Part shown: positions 36,337 through 45,919 of the stretch, one piece after another
Numbering within the stretch: the stretch's first letter is position 1
Layout: each line of letters starts with the position of its first letter
Assembly: GCA_021272315.1 (NCBI GenBank)
Contig: JAJSLI010000033.1
Coordinates: 1 to 64,000, forward strand
Length of the DNA: 64,000 nt
Reading direction: 5' to 3'
Source of the DNA: Methylacidiphilales bacterium
GTDB lineage: Bacteria > Verrucomicrobiota > Verrucomicrobiia > Methylacidiphilales > UBA1321
Program-made: the position numbers and the translations under genes
Notes under the pieces: model-generated
The model's database searches: none
What the model was told of the DNA's origin: nothing
Seen by the model: the letters and a program-made list of their open reading frames with translations, nothing else

Positions 36337-36921
36337 CTACAAGGAATACGGACAAATGCCGTGGCAGACCCAGTAGCCGGGTAATTTCACCAACTCGGCC
36401 AGGACGTGATCTCCAACATCCCGACGATTCCAATCTTTGCGCTGGTAGCCGAAGTAGGACGGCCGCGAATAAAACGTGATGTCCGGCGCAAAATGCTCGA
36501 AGCAGGCCAACGCACGTCGTGAATGATACCACGTCGTCACGAGGATAACGCGGCGCGCGCCCATTTGATGCAGCAATGGAACGGACAATTTCGCATTTTC
36601 CAACGTGTTGGTCGAACGGTCTTCCCGCATGATGGCAGACGCGGGTACGCCGCTTTTCTCCAGCATGGCCACATTTAACTCGCAATCACCAGCTCCACTG
36701 ACGAGGATTTTCTGTGCAGCGCCCGCCTTGAACAATTCCACCGCGCGTTCGGGACGCTCATCCGAGCCGCCGCCGAGGACAACCAGCACATCCGCCTTCA
36801 CCTCCCCGCTGTCCACGGTCAGCAGTCGTTGCGAATTCCGCACAATCTCAATTCCGAATATAAAAGCAACCGCGGCGAGCGCGGCCGCAGCCGGCCAAAA
36901 GACAAGATGAAAGCGGCGCAT
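36337..36921 (-). CDS. ElyC/SanA/YdcF-family (DUF218) membrane-anchored protein
   Basis: A 194-residue protein with one N-terminal membrane anchor (about 5-27) and a DUF218 domain: ADVLVVLGGGSDERPERAVELF, KILVSGAGDCE, EDRSTNTLENA and ILVTTWYHSRRAL. The family (ElyC, SanA, YdcF) is linked to envelope integrity and lipid carrier-dependent glycan synthesis, with uncertain chemistry. Its start codon overlaps the stop codon of the acyltransferase gene as TAATG. Confidence 0.88.
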   Translation of the reverse strand: MRRFHLVFWPAAAALAAVAFIFGIEIVRNSQRLLTVDSGEVKADVLVVLGGGSDERPERAVELFKAGAAQKILVSGAGDCELNVAMLEKSGVPASAIMREDRSTNTLENAKLSVPLLHQMGARRVILVTTWYHSRRALACFEHFAPDITFYSRPSYFGYQRKDWNRRDVGDHVLAELVKLPGYWVCHGICPYSL

Positions 36922-37490
36922 TAGGAATTTGGGTCTGTGGGCGAAGAAATGACCCGGTGTTTGACGAAAATCGCCGGATTGCCCTGATAAATGCCAAAAG
37001 GCGGCAGGTCATCCGTGGCCACGGAACCTGCTGTTAAAACCGCATGCGAGCCAACCTTGACCCCGGGTGCCACGAACGCATCAGCGCCGATCCACGCACC
37101 TTCTTCAAGATGAATGGGTCTTGTTATCAGGTCAAATTGCGGTGACTTGTAATTGTGATTGCCTGTGCAGAGGAAAGCGCGTTGCGAGATGCACACGTTG
37201 TTTTCAATCGTGATCTTTTCCAGATTCAACAGCCAGCATTCCTCGCCCAGCCAGACGTCGTCACCCAGGGCGAGTTTCCATGGAAATGTGATTTTTACCC
37301 CCGGTTTGATGGATACGTTCCGGCCGATTTTTGCGCCAAATCGCCGGAGAACAAAGCATTTCAGCCCGGACAATTTCATGGGGCATGCTTGAAATAGCAG
37401 CAGGTTGGCGACCAGCCATAATCCCTCGCGCCACCCGCTTGCGCCGCGATCGAACTTGGCTGCCGAATATCGGGAGAGATCAACCTTCAT
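36921..37490 (-). CDS. WcaF-like hexapeptide-repeat acetyltransferase
   Basis: A left-handed beta-helix acyltransferase of 189 residues. Hexapeptide repeats run through GRNVSIKPGVKITFPWKLAL, CISQRAFLCTGNHNY and GADAFVAPGVKVGSHAVLTA, with the catalytic His in CTGNHNY. It matches WcaF-type O-acetyltransferases that decorate exopolysaccharide sugars with acetyl-CoA. The ATG at 37490 overlaps the upstream gene's stop codon (ATGA), so translation is coupled; the longer frame from 37550 is inside that gene. Confidence 0.9.
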   Translation of the reverse strand: MKVDLSRYSAAKFDRGASGWREGLWLVANLLLFQACPMKLSGLKCFVLRRFGAKIGRNVSIKPGVKITFPWKLALGDDVWLGEECWLLNLEKITIENNVCISQRAFLCTGNHNYKSPQFDLITRPIHLEEGAWIGADAFVAPGVKVGSHAVLTAGSVATDDLPPFGIYQGNPAIFVKHRVISSPTDPNS

Positions 37491-38692
37491 CGAGAAAACT
37501 CTTCCATGATTGTCACACACTTGGGCCTGGAACCGCCACCCAGCAGCCATTCATGGACGGAACGCATCTGGATGGCGATCTTCGACCAGGTAAACCGGTC
37601 TTTCACCAAGGTAAGTCCGCGCTGTCCCATCGACTGTCGCTCGGTATCGGACATCTTCAAAAGTTGTCTCAATCCCTCGGCAATGCTTTCCGTCCCCGGC
37701 TCGATGCGCAAAGCGGCATGAGCGGTAAAGCCTTCCGGAAGGTTGCATTGCGAAGTCATCAACACGGGCTTTCCATAAGACCATGCTTCCAAAACAACCA
37801 GGGGCAAGCCTTCGCTGAGGGAGGGCAAAATAAAAGCATCACAATTTTGGTAACACGCGGATTTTGCCTCGTCAAACTGAGGGCCGGTAAAAATCACCGA
37901 TGACTGCAAATGGAGTTTGGCAACTATTTCCCGAAGTTCCTCTTGATGGCCCAACTGATCCCAGCCGGCAAGGGCAAGCATCCAAGCCGGCTCCCGACTT
38001 TCCTCCTCCTTGACCCGCGCCCAGGCTTGCAACAAATTGATCAGTCCCTTCTTCGGATGAAGGCGACCGAGATAGAGAAGTATCTTTTGCCCCTTCCCGA
38101 CCTGTTCTTCCCAAGCCGGCTTCCGACTTTCGCCTTCGAGATTCGGATGGTTCGGAATGTCCACTCCGTTGGGAATGATCGCGATGGGATTCTCTAATCC
38201 GTAGCATCGGAAGTTTTCCGCCTCGGATGCGCAGAGCGCATGGAGACAGGAAGCGGTGCGCAGGTTTTTCTTTTCAAATGCGCAGGCGGCGAGCTGTTTC
38301 TTCCAACGCGCATTTTTAAGCGCCCACGGTTCCAGCATCCCGTGCGGTGAAACGATCCGGACGGCTCCGGTTGCTTCGGACAGTTTTCTGGCCAGCCAAC
38401 CCGGATACATCCATAAGCCATGCACTTGGATCAGGGTGTCCTTTCGTACGCAGCGGCGCAACTGACGGGCAAGCTCTGGAGAATAGCCGAAAGCCGTTGG
38501 GCCCGTGATCCGGCCTGTCACGACAGGCCAATCAGAGGGAAAAACGGGCGGCGCGCCCGTTGGGTCGACGAGCCCGGCGACGAGGCCGTCGAGATGCTGC
38601 CGTCGATACTCTGTGGTCAGGGCCTGAATGACCGGGGGAATCCCCCCGCCGGCACTGGAAAGCCATGAAGTCAGATGCAGAAAAGTTGACAT
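37487..38692 (-). CDS. GT4 family glycosyltransferase
   Basis: A 401-residue GT-B transferase. The N-terminal domain includes VHGLWMYPGWLARKL and SPHGMLEPWAL; the C-terminal Glycos_transf_1 domain has LLYLGRLHPKKGLINLL and the donor-binding ILPSLSEGLPLVVLEAWSYG with the family E-x7-E pattern. The combination of an HGLWMYPG and SPHGML motif is common in transferases that add later sugars of exopolysaccharide units. Substrates unknown. The stop codon overlaps the acetyltransferase start. Confidence 0.92.
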   Translation of the reverse strand: MSTFLHLTSWLSSAGGGIPPVIQALTTEYRRQHLDGLVAGLVDPTGAPPVFPSDWPVVTGRITGPTAFGYSPELARQLRRCVRKDTLIQVHGLWMYPGWLARKLSEATGAVRIVSPHGMLEPWALKNARWKKQLAACAFEKKNLRTASCLHALCASEAENFRCYGLENPIAIIPNGVDIPNHPNLEGESRKPAWEEQVGKGQKILLYLGRLHPKKGLINLLQAWARVKEEESREPAWMLALAGWDQLGHQEELREIVAKLHLQSSVIFTGPQFDEAKSACYQNCDAFILPSLSEGLPLVVLEAWSYGKPVLMTSQCNLPEGFTAHAALRIEPGTESIAEGLRQLLKMSDTERQSMGQRGLTLVKDRFTWSKIAIQMRSVHEWLLGGGSRPKCVTIMEEFSR

Positions 38693-38709
38693 CCTGTTGT
38701 CACCTGCTG

Positions 38710-39924
38710 TTAACGATGGCTCAAAGCCTTGAGCAGAACACGGTCAAAAAGGCCGGCGCGTTTGGCTCCGACTTTCAGGGCGCATTCCGCGGCGGCCTTC
38801 ATGCCCGAAGCGAACCGTTCCGGCCCCCAATTCGTGATGATCTTGCGGCTCGTCAAACCAAATTCAGAAAGTGGAAAGTCATCGGTGGAAATTTTTATCA
38901 TCAATTGCGCGAGAGCTTCGACGTCGTAGGGATCAAAGGTGAATCCGTTTTTTCCTTCCCAAACCAGGTCCGTGACACAACCGCAACGATTCGAGACCAA
39001 TACCGGCAATCCCGAAGCCATCGCCTCATTAACCACCAAGCCCCATTGTTCGGTCGTACTGGCGTGGATGAGCGCGCCGGCCAAGGCATAATACGCCGGC
39101 AAAACGTCATAAGGCTTGGCTCCAACCAAATGTACCGAGTGAATAACGCCAAAACGTTGAACGACCTCTTCAATAAGAGGGCGCAACTCACCGTCTCCAA
39201 CAATCACCAGATCCCAGATTTTTTGGCTTTTAGAACTTCGTTTTTTGTAAAGAGCAAAGGCTTCGATTAACCGTGGAATATTTTTTTTTCCGGCAAAACG
39301 GCTACAGGCGATGAAATACCTGGCGGGAAGTTTTAGCTCCCTGCGCAGTTCATCATCCCGCCTGCGCGCCGTTTCAGAACCCTTGCAAAAATGGCTGTTA
39401 TCCACGGCATCATAGCCGCTGAAGACGGTTTCTTTGGGCAGCCCCAGTTCGACAAGGTAGTCCGCCTGCGGCCTGCCGCCTGCCATGCCGGCGGAGCTTA
39501 ATCCAATCACTCTTCGCTTGACCCACTCCTTGACCCGGTTTCGATCCGAGTCAAGGCGGTTGCTCTCACTACACATCACGACCGGGATGGAATGGGCTGC
39601 GGCCCATTGCAGGGCAACAAGATTGGGAAGGAGGGAATAGCCGTTCACACAGATAACATCCGGATTTAATTCGGTGAGCGCCCGCTCAACGGCCGCGGCT
39701 ACCCGGGCGTTGGGTATACCCTCGCCCGTAGCCTCGCGAAAAAGCGTTTGTCTCCGATAGGAAGCGATTCCTCCAGCGTATTCCAGTACCGCAAACTCAT
39801 CCCGACCGGCTAATTCCAGCACCGTGCAACGAAATCCTCCCAGGACGGCGAAGGCCTCCCACCGAGCGTGGTGATAGGGCACCATGTTGATCAGCAAGGC
39901 GACGAGATGGGGAGTGTTCCGCAA
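38710..39924 (-). CDS. GT4 family glycosyltransferase
   Basis: A 404-residue GT-B transferase. VICVNGYSLLPNLVALQWA and PVVMCSESNRLD lie in the acceptor domain; FIACSRFAGKKNIPRLIEAF and ASTTEQWGLVVNEAMASGLP in the donor domain carry the Glu pair of the family. The start appears to be a TTG at 39924 (four bases after the previous stop codon); the next Met is 13 codons in. Its specificity cannot be read from the sequence. Confidence 0.9.
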   Translation of the reverse strand: MRNTPHLVALLINMVPYHHARWEAFAVLGGFRCTVLELAGRDEFAVLEYAGGIASYRRQTLFREATGEGIPNARVAAAVERALTELNPDVICVNGYSLLPNLVALQWAAAHSIPVVMCSESNRLDSDRNRVKEWVKRRVIGLSSAGMAGGRPQADYLVELGLPKETVFSGYDAVDNSHFCKGSETARRRDDELRRELKLPARYFIACSRFAGKKNIPRLIEAFALYKKRSSKSQKIWDLVIVGDGELRPLIEEVVQRFGVIHSVHLVGAKPYDVLPAYYALAGALIHASTTEQWGLVVNEAMASGLPVLVSNRCGCVTDLVWEGKNGFTFDPYDVEALAQLMIKISTDDFPLSEFGLTSRKIITNWGPERFASGMKAAAECALKVGAKRAGLFDRVLLKALSHR

Positions 39925-39928
39925 GGGG

Positions 39929-41089
39929 TTAAAGCAGGTTAAAATCAGCCTCGTGAAAAGCCTTAACCGCGTCTTGATTGGGAATATCCGATAACTTGAA
40001 GCCCATGGTTTTCAAAACACGTAAAGTGTGGATTTTCGGGTTGCCAACCTCTTTAATCCGCCCCCGGCCTGCCAAGCCCAATACCCTCGCCGCTTCTCGA
40101 TCATTGAGCAACCTGACCACCGCGTCCGCCAACTGAACGACGTTATGGGTGGGAGAAAAGAAAGCGTAGCGTGAATCGTCCAGAATTTCCCGCAAACCGC
40201 CGTGGGTTACCGACGCCACGGTGGGAATGCCATAGGCCATGGCCTCGAGAGGGGTGCGCCCCATCGCATCCCAATCGGAATTAAAAAGCATCACGTCGAG
40301 ACTGTGGAAAAAATCGGTCAGGTCCTTTTGCCAACCCAGCCAATGAATCCGGTTCTGGATGCCTTGCGCGCTGGCCCGGGCCTCCATCGCCTCCCGTTGA
40401 GGGCCATCCCCGGCGATGAGAAAACGGGCTTGGGGAACGCGAGAGGCCACCTTACCCGCCACGTCGATAAAGATGTCCCATCGCTTGCGAGGTATCAGCC
40501 AGCCGGCATTACCAATTACCAGCGCATCAGAAGCAATCCCGAGGCTCTGACGTGCTGCCATTCGGGTTTTATCTGTAGGCAATTCTGGAAGAGGAAAAGG
40601 ATAGTAGATGACACGCGACAGGCCTGCCAAGGCGGGAACGATGTCGACCGCTTCATCACGAATGAAGCTGGAGGCGAAGATGATGGCGCGAAACCGTTTG
40701 GCGGCCAGCCGGTAAATGATTCGCCAAGCCCAGTCAGGCTTCACGTTGCGATGGTGGTAGTGAATGAAAAGCGCGCGCTTCCCTTTGCACAGCCTGCCCA
40801 TTGCCGCAAAGGCCATCAGATTATGCCCGGACATCAACAAGCCGTCGGCCCGAATCGATTGCATCATCCGGCGGGCTTGCCAGAAACTACGCCAGCCGCC
40901 ATAGCCGCGATAAGACAGGTCGCGCGCGGAAATGCCCCGCGCATCAAGCAGTGCCTTTAGTTCACCGAACCGATTGAGAGAAAGCACTTCGCTTTCAATA
41001 CCCAATTTTTTAAGTTCATCCATGAACAGCAGGACGTATTGCTCCATGCCGCCTAAATTCGTGCACTGAATTACATTGAGAATTTTCAT
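39929..41089 (-). CDS. GT4 family glycosyltransferase
   Basis: A 386-residue GT-B transferase opening with MKILNVIQCTNLGGMEQYV, the glycine-rich first loop of GT4. The donor domain has IGNAGWLIPRKRWDIFIDVA and FNSDWDAMGRTPLEAMAYGI (Glu motif). It is separated from the polymerase gene upstream by 225 bases, the longest gap in this part of the operon, which contains a stem-loop. Confidence 0.92.
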   Translation of the reverse strand: MKILNVIQCTNLGGMEQYVLLFMDELKKLGIESEVLSLNRFGELKALLDARGISARDLSYRGYGGWRSFWQARRMMQSIRADGLLMSGHNLMAFAAMGRLCKGKRALFIHYHHRNVKPDWAWRIIYRLAAKRFRAIIFASSFIRDEAVDIVPALAGLSRVIYYPFPLPELPTDKTRMAARQSLGIASDALVIGNAGWLIPRKRWDIFIDVAGKVASRVPQARFLIAGDGPQREAMEARASAQGIQNRIHWLGWQKDLTDFFHSLDVMLFNSDWDAMGRTPLEAMAYGIPTVASVTHGGLREILDDSRYAFFSPTHNVVQLADAVVRLLNDREAARVLGLAGRGRIKEVGNPKIHTLRVLKTMGFKLSDIPNQDAVKAFHEADFNLL

Positions 41090-41220
41090 GCGACTCCCAA
41101 GTCAACCGAAAAGATCACCCAATCTCCACAATCCTGAACCATGCGTGCTTTGGTTGAATCCCTAATCGTCCGCTCTCGTTTAAATTCTGGTTGTGCTCAG
41201 GTTGATTCGAGGGGGAAACG

Positions 41221-41264
41221 GCAAATATGCAAATAGTGGTCCTTGCGAACCATCCTATATTTGC
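41221..41264. other. Nested stem-loop in the polymerase-glycosyltransferase gap
   Basis: GCAAATAT (41221-41228) is perfectly complementary to ATATTTGC (41257-41264), and between them TGGT and ACCA can pair around ccttgcga. The 225-base gap has no gene. The structure could be an intercistronic processing or regulatory element; function is unknown. Confidence 0.3.
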
Positions 41265-41314
41265 TTGGCGCGCGTCTTTTGCTGTTTCTCAAACGCCCCA
41301 TCGCTTCGAATTCT

Positions 41315-42697
41315 TTAAGGCTGTTTTCGGATTTGCTTCTTTTGTAGACGACCCACGCACCACAGGATCACATAGCCAAAAACAAACGTATAAAGGGTGA
41401 TCAGCGTGATGTCCCGCCCCAGATTGAAGGTCAGGACAAGTCCCAAACCATATAACGGTATGCGGCCAACTTCCTGTCCATGTAAATCCAACCGCGCTAG
41501 TACGGCCACCCAAATACTCATCAACAACGCCGCAAAGGCCGGGCCTAAAACCCGCCCAAAATTAACCACTCCCTGCCCGATCATGCCGGTCGAAATGCTG
41601 GCTGTCACCAAACCCGAACCGGCCGTGTAGGATTGTCCGCGCAAGATGGCATAATCAACTCCAATGAGTGGTTTGTCCGGCCATAATACGCGTGGAATCG
41701 GGTTGGCCAATTCCGCAAGGTAACCCTGTCCCCAATTGGGTTGGTAAAGGCCGTTCGCTATGAAAGTGTTGATCCAGCATAACTCCTCATACATGTTCAA
41801 GCCTTCGTGGTGCACGCCCTCGTTGCTTTGCCAATCAAACCCCCTTTCTTCGAGTGCCCCCGTAATGGAGGAAGTTGAACGGTTGGCGATGACAAATCCA
41901 AACCACGCGTTTATCAATAAAAAGAACCCGGCCAAAATGATGGCTTTTTGCAGTACGCCGCCACGCAAGCGCAGGAACACCCAGGCTAAAATCGCGGGCC
42001 CCATGACCACCAGCATGGTGTTGCGTGTCCCGGCAAATATGAAGTAGGGCCATGTGATCAGGCATCCGGCCAGGGTAAAGGCCCGCAGCAGACGGTCTCG
42101 CATCAAGGCGGCCATAATGCCAAACATCGCCGCGACGAACATTTGCAAATAGCCGGCAAGCGACAACAACGAATCCATTCCCGTGCCGATTCTCTCCCGA
42201 CTCCACGGATCCGCCCGATGACCCAGAAAAGGGAAAAAATAATAGGCGGTTTCTCCTTCCAATCGAAAGGCCGCCACCACGGAGGTCAACGCCCATAAAA
42301 CAACACAGGGCCAAAATATCCGCAACAACCCGGATTGAAACAGCGGTTGCTCGACACCTGCTTGCATCATCTGGCTTACCTGGCCGGGACGCTTTAATTC
42401 GCGCCGATTGATCCAACGATGTGTTACCGGAGTCAAGGCAAGAAAGACCGTGACAAAAAGGGCCACTTCCCACCAAGCGTCATCCAGCACGGCAGGAGTA
42501 AACTCAGCGGTGTAGGTGCCTGCATAATCGTTGTAAAGCGCATCGCCAACGTACCATGCGGTGACTGTACCCAGCACCGCCATCACCGGTAGTCCCAAGC
42601 CATTGCGGAGGTGCCTCCCCGCCCAAGTCACGCCATAAGCAAAAAGAGCCAGCGCTATCCAGAACGAGGGCGGCAGAACAGCTAACGTTTCAATCAT
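41315..42697 (-). CDS. Wzy-like oligosaccharide repeat-unit polymerase
   Basis: A polytopic membrane protein of 460 residues with about eleven hydrophobic segments. The large loop contains PIPRVLWPDKPLIGVD, the PR-x-x-WP-x-KP motif seen in O-antigen/oligosaccharide repeat-unit polymerases. It would join lipid-linked repeat units at the periplasmic face. It is a second polymerase/ligase-type protein of this locus besides the one at 26029-27543. There is no Wzx flippase gene near it. Confidence 0.85.
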   Translation of the reverse strand: MIETLAVLPPSFWIALALFAYGVTWAGRHLRNGLGLPVMAVLGTVTAWYVGDALYNDYAGTYTAEFTPAVLDDAWWEVALFVTVFLALTPVTHRWINRRELKRPGQVSQMMQAGVEQPLFQSGLLRIFWPCVVLWALTSVVAAFRLEGETAYYFFPFLGHRADPWSRERIGTGMDSLLSLAGYLQMFVAAMFGIMAALMRDRLLRAFTLAGCLITWPYFIFAGTRNTMLVVMGPAILAWVFLRLRGGVLQKAIILAGFFLLINAWFGFVIANRSTSSITGALEERGFDWQSNEGVHHEGLNMYEELCWINTFIANGLYQPNWGQGYLAELANPIPRVLWPDKPLIGVDYAILRGQSYTAGSGLVTASISTGMIGQGVVNFGRVLGPAFAALLMSIWVAVLARLDLHGQEVGRIPLYGLGLVLTFNLGRDITLITLYTFVFGYVILWCVGRLQKKQIRKQP

Positions 42698-42888
42698 GTG
42701 GATGGAAAAATATAGACCTGGAAATTAAAGCAGGAAGTTGCAAAGGCCGATCCCAGAGTGCTTTTCTCATGAAAACCAGATCGCTCCATGCCTTGGCACG
42801 ATAAGTCCATTCATTACAATTTCAGGATTCAAACATTATCATCGAACTCGGAATTTCAGATTTAAACTCAAGGCTCAAGATCGCATTT

Positions 42889-44136
42889 TTAACGATCCTC
42901 ACTGGAAGAAAATGAATTGCCCAATTTTTGGCGCAACTTTATCCGAAAGACCAGCCAACTGAACCGGCTTGCGCAAGCGTGCGCGGCGCGGCGCGTTTTA
43001 CGTTCCGCCGGCAAAAGCCGGGAAAGCCTTTCGAGTTGTGCCGATAATTCCCGCACATTGCCCGGTTCCACAAGAAAAATTCCGTCCGATTCGTTCCCAA
43101 GATCCGGCAATCCCGTGTTGGGCGTGCCAAGCACAGGACAACCATGGGCCAATGCCTCCAAAAAGACCTGCCCGAAGCCTTCCACAAGCGACGGCATCGC
43201 AAATAGTGAACTTGCGAAGTAGATATCCCTCAGTGTCCCTGCGTCGGCTCCTTGAATCAACTCAACGCGAGGCGAGGCGGCAACCATGCGCTCGATCCCG
43301 CGGTCCATCACGCGGCAAACGAGCGTGAGTTTGCTCGACGCCGGCAAGGAGGCCTGTTGCCATGCCAGCAGGAGATGATGCAAGCCCTTGCGCTGCCCGC
43401 CCGATCCGACAAACAGAACTTTGAATGCATCTTCCGCTGGTTGATTTTCCAAAAATTGAGGGACTTCAATGCCATAGGGCACAACGCAGCATTTCTTTTC
43501 ATCCGCTCCATTTTCGAGCAACGATTGCTTTGTGAATGTACTGGCGCAAAAAATCAAATCCGCGTGTTTCCAGGCGTCATAGTCGCGTTCCCCTTGCGCT
43601 TCGGGCACCTCTCCAGGTTGTACGCCCGAGTAGGATTCGCCCACGCCTGGATGCCGGGCATGGTCCTCCACGATCAGACGCCGCAACAAGCTGGGATGAG
43701 GGTGGTATTGAAAGAGAACTTTATGCGGCCTATGCGTGTAGCGCGCGGTAAATGCCTCCCATGCATAGGAGTGATAGAGAAACAAATGAGACTTCGTTTG
43801 TTCCGCCCGCCGCGCCGCCGCCCATGAAAAGCGCCGATCAAGTTTATTGAAAGTAACCGCCGGCGCACAGCCCAGACGGTGCCGAAAGTGTTCGAGCACC
43901 GTTGTGCCCCAGAGACAATGCACCCGATCCATCGGAATCCCCGGATCGAATCTGGCCGCCAATTTAGCGCGTACCGATGCCGGAGCAATGCGCGTTGCGG
44001 CGCGCAACCAAGGCATGGCATAGCCATCGGTGATAAACCCATCGAGCATTCCGCCCTCAGCCAGCGCCAGAGGCACCTGATAAGCATCGCGCCGCCCGCG
44101 AAATGCGCAGACATATTGCTGTGTTATGGAGGTCAC
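42889..44136 (-). CDS. GT4 family glycosyltransferase
   Basis: A 415-residue GT-B transferase. LFLYHSYAWEAF and VLFQYHPHPSLLRRL lie in the N-terminal domain; VLFVGSGGQRKGLHHLLLAW and FAMPSLVEGFGQVFLEALAH in the C-terminal donor domain hold the Glu pair. The start is a GTG at 44136, four bases after the preceding gene's stop codon. The downstream gap of 191 bases before the polymerase gene is without genes. Confidence 0.9.
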   Translation of the reverse strand: MTSITQQYVCAFRGRRDAYQVPLALAEGGMLDGFITDGYAMPWLRAATRIAPASVRAKLAARFDPGIPMDRVHCLWGTTVLEHFRHRLGCAPAVTFNKLDRRFSWAAARRAEQTKSHLFLYHSYAWEAFTARYTHRPHKVLFQYHPHPSLLRRLIVEDHARHPGVGESYSGVQPGEVPEAQGERDYDAWKHADLIFCASTFTKQSLLENGADEKKCCVVPYGIEVPQFLENQPAEDAFKVLFVGSGGQRKGLHHLLLAWQQASLPASSKLTLVCRVMDRGIERMVAASPRVELIQGADAGTLRDIYFASSLFAMPSLVEGFGQVFLEALAHGCPVLGTPNTGLPDLGNESDGIFLVEPGNVRELSAQLERLSRLLPAERKTRRAAHACASRFSWLVFRIKLRQKLGNSFSSSEDR

Positions 44137-44140
44137 TATA

Positions 44141-44995
44141 CTAGCGCAGGCGCAGCCAGGTTAAATAGCGCGACCAGGGAATTGGATTTCGCTTTTTCAA
44201 GTAATAAGCAATGCCTGCGACGGCTTGGCACCACCAGACCGGTTCGCGTATGGTCCAGGAAAGGCCGCGTTTCCAAGCGCAGCAAAATTGCGAGGCTATT
44301 CGGTAACTGATCAGTACCGGCAAGTAGGGAAAAGGACACCGCATCAACGTGCTCCAGAATTCATTGCGGGCATGACGGTGATGATTTCGCATCTCGTTAC
44401 GGTCTTGCCTCGAAAAATGATGCCGGATTGTCACAACCGGGGTAAAAAGCACTTCGTAGCCGGCAGCCATGCATTGCAGGGCGTAATCAGGTTCTTCGTA
44501 CATATGGAAAAAACCGGGCTCAAAGCCATCGAGTTGAAGATAAATCGATCGTTTTAGCACAGCCCCGGAGTTGGCAAACGACCGTGTTGGATGGGCCGGC
44601 CCAAAATCCGCCTGCCTTAGCGACTCTGGATACTCATCGGTTCTCTGTGGAAAGTGGGCGATGGCCAGGCGGGGGTTCCCCTCAAACAAGAGAGCGAGCC
44701 GGGCCAGACCATCCAATTGTTCCGGGTAACTATCGTCGTCCAGAGACAGAACCAATTCGCCTTTGGCCTCGCGCATCATGCGGTCCCGGGACGCGACTGA
44801 ACCGAGTCCCGGAGTGTTGATGATGATTCGCGCGCGGGGCAATTCAGCGCGCACAACCTCAGCGGTTTGATCCGTGCACCCGTCCGCCGTGATGATAATT
44901 TCGAGAGGAGGCGGGTCCAACTTCTGCAACACGCGACAGGTCCGGCTTATATCTTCAGCCCGGTTTTTGGTCGTGATCATAACGGAGATTGTCAT
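44141..44995 (-). CDS. GT2 family glycosyltransferase
   Basis: A 284-residue GT-A transferase. MTISVMITTKNRAEDISRTC is the usual opening, IIITADGCTD the first Asp motif, ELVLSLDDDSYP the DXD-type metal-binding motif, and GFFHMYEEPDYALQC the catalytic-base region resembling rhamnosyltransferases. A hydrophobic C-terminus (about 230-260) may lie on the membrane. Sugar specificity unknown. Confidence 0.92.
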   Translation of the reverse strand: MTISVMITTKNRAEDISRTCRVLQKLDPPPLEIIITADGCTDQTAEVVRAELPRARIIINTPGLGSVASRDRMMREAKGELVLSLDDDSYPEQLDGLARLALLFEGNPRLAIAHFPQRTDEYPESLRQADFGPAHPTRSFANSGAVLKRSIYLQLDGFEPGFFHMYEEPDYALQCMAAGYEVLFTPVVTIRHHFSRQDRNEMRNHHRHARNEFWSTLMRCPFPYLPVLISYRIASQFCCAWKRGLSWTIREPVWWCQAVAGIAYYLKKRNPIPWSRYLTWLRLR

Positions 44996-45025
44996 GGCGT
45001 ATTGCGGGGAAGATTTCGTCCAGGC

Positions 45026-45916
45026 TCATCGGGCCTTGCCAAACAACGCCATCAGCGGAAAGCCCGCCAGGCACTTCCACCGTCCCAGCCGCAAGTGCCA
45101 GCTAAAAGTAGCTCGGTACAAGTCCCACGCTTCGCGCCGCCGCCCCCGCTTAAGGCATTCCAGCATCACGGGGCGGATGTGGCGTGTAAGAATCCTCCAT
45201 CGCTCCCGTGCCCGTGTCGGGCCGCCCGGAAAGTCCCCATTGCGCTCGGAAGTGATGAGTAACATCGCGCCGCTGAACTGGTAATTCAACTCATCCTTGA
45301 GAGAATTCACATGATTTCGGTAAGCAAAAGTTTGGGGTTGCTGGATATGCACAAACCCAGGAGAACAGCCGAGCTTCATGGCCAGATGAGCGTCTTCCAT
45401 TCCCCCCTTTTCTTGGAACCCACCCACCGCTAAAAATACATCTTTCCGAATGACAAAGGTCGGGGTGCCGAACCAATGCCAGTTATCGCTGGACGCATAG
45501 TAATCGGCAAGACTTTCAACCGAAACATCCTTGTCTCTCGTCCCCGGCAATTTTGCGTCCGTGGTAAAAACCAACGGCGTGCCGGTAATAAAGCCGGGTG
45601 AAGCGTGCTGCAAGGCAACCTGCTGATAAACTCCGAGCGTCCATGGAAACCACAGATCATCACTGTCCAGAAACGCGAGGTATTGGCCGGACGACCGGCT
45701 GACGCCATGATTCCTTGCCGCGCCCGGTCCGCGATTGGTTTGCGTCAACACTTTCACCCTTGGGTAGCCACGCAGGATTTCAACTGTATGGTCCGTCGAG
45801 CCGTCATCGACGACGATCACTTCATAATCCTCGAACGTCTGGGCAAACACCGATTCCAACGTTTCCCGCAACATATCGGCGCGGTTGTAGGTGGGGATGA
45901 TGACGGAAAAGAACAC
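45026..45916 (-). CDS. GT2 family glycosyltransferase
   Basis: A 296-residue GT-A transferase with SVIIPTYNRADMLRETLESV, VIVVDDGSTD, LAFLDSDDLW (DXD) and GGMEDAHLAMKL (ED base motif). It has a GTG start, three bases after the next upstream gene's stop codon, so the two GT2 genes are tightly linked. It lies in a run of three GT2 genes, consistent with stepwise assembly of a repeat unit. Confidence 0.92.
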   Translation of the reverse strand: MFFSVIIPTYNRADMLRETLESVFAQTFEDYEVIVVDDGSTDHTVEILRGYPRVKVLTQTNRGPGAARNHGVSRSSGQYLAFLDSDDLWFPWTLGVYQQVALQHASPGFITGTPLVFTTDAKLPGTRDKDVSVESLADYYASSDNWHWFGTPTFVIRKDVFLAVGGFQEKGGMEDAHLAMKLGCSPGFVHIQQPQTFAYRNHVNSLKDELNYQFSGAMLLITSERNGDFPGGPTRARERWRILTRHIRPVMLECLKRGRRREAWDLYRATFSWHLRLGRWKCLAGFPLMALFGKAR

Positions 45917-45919
45917 GTT

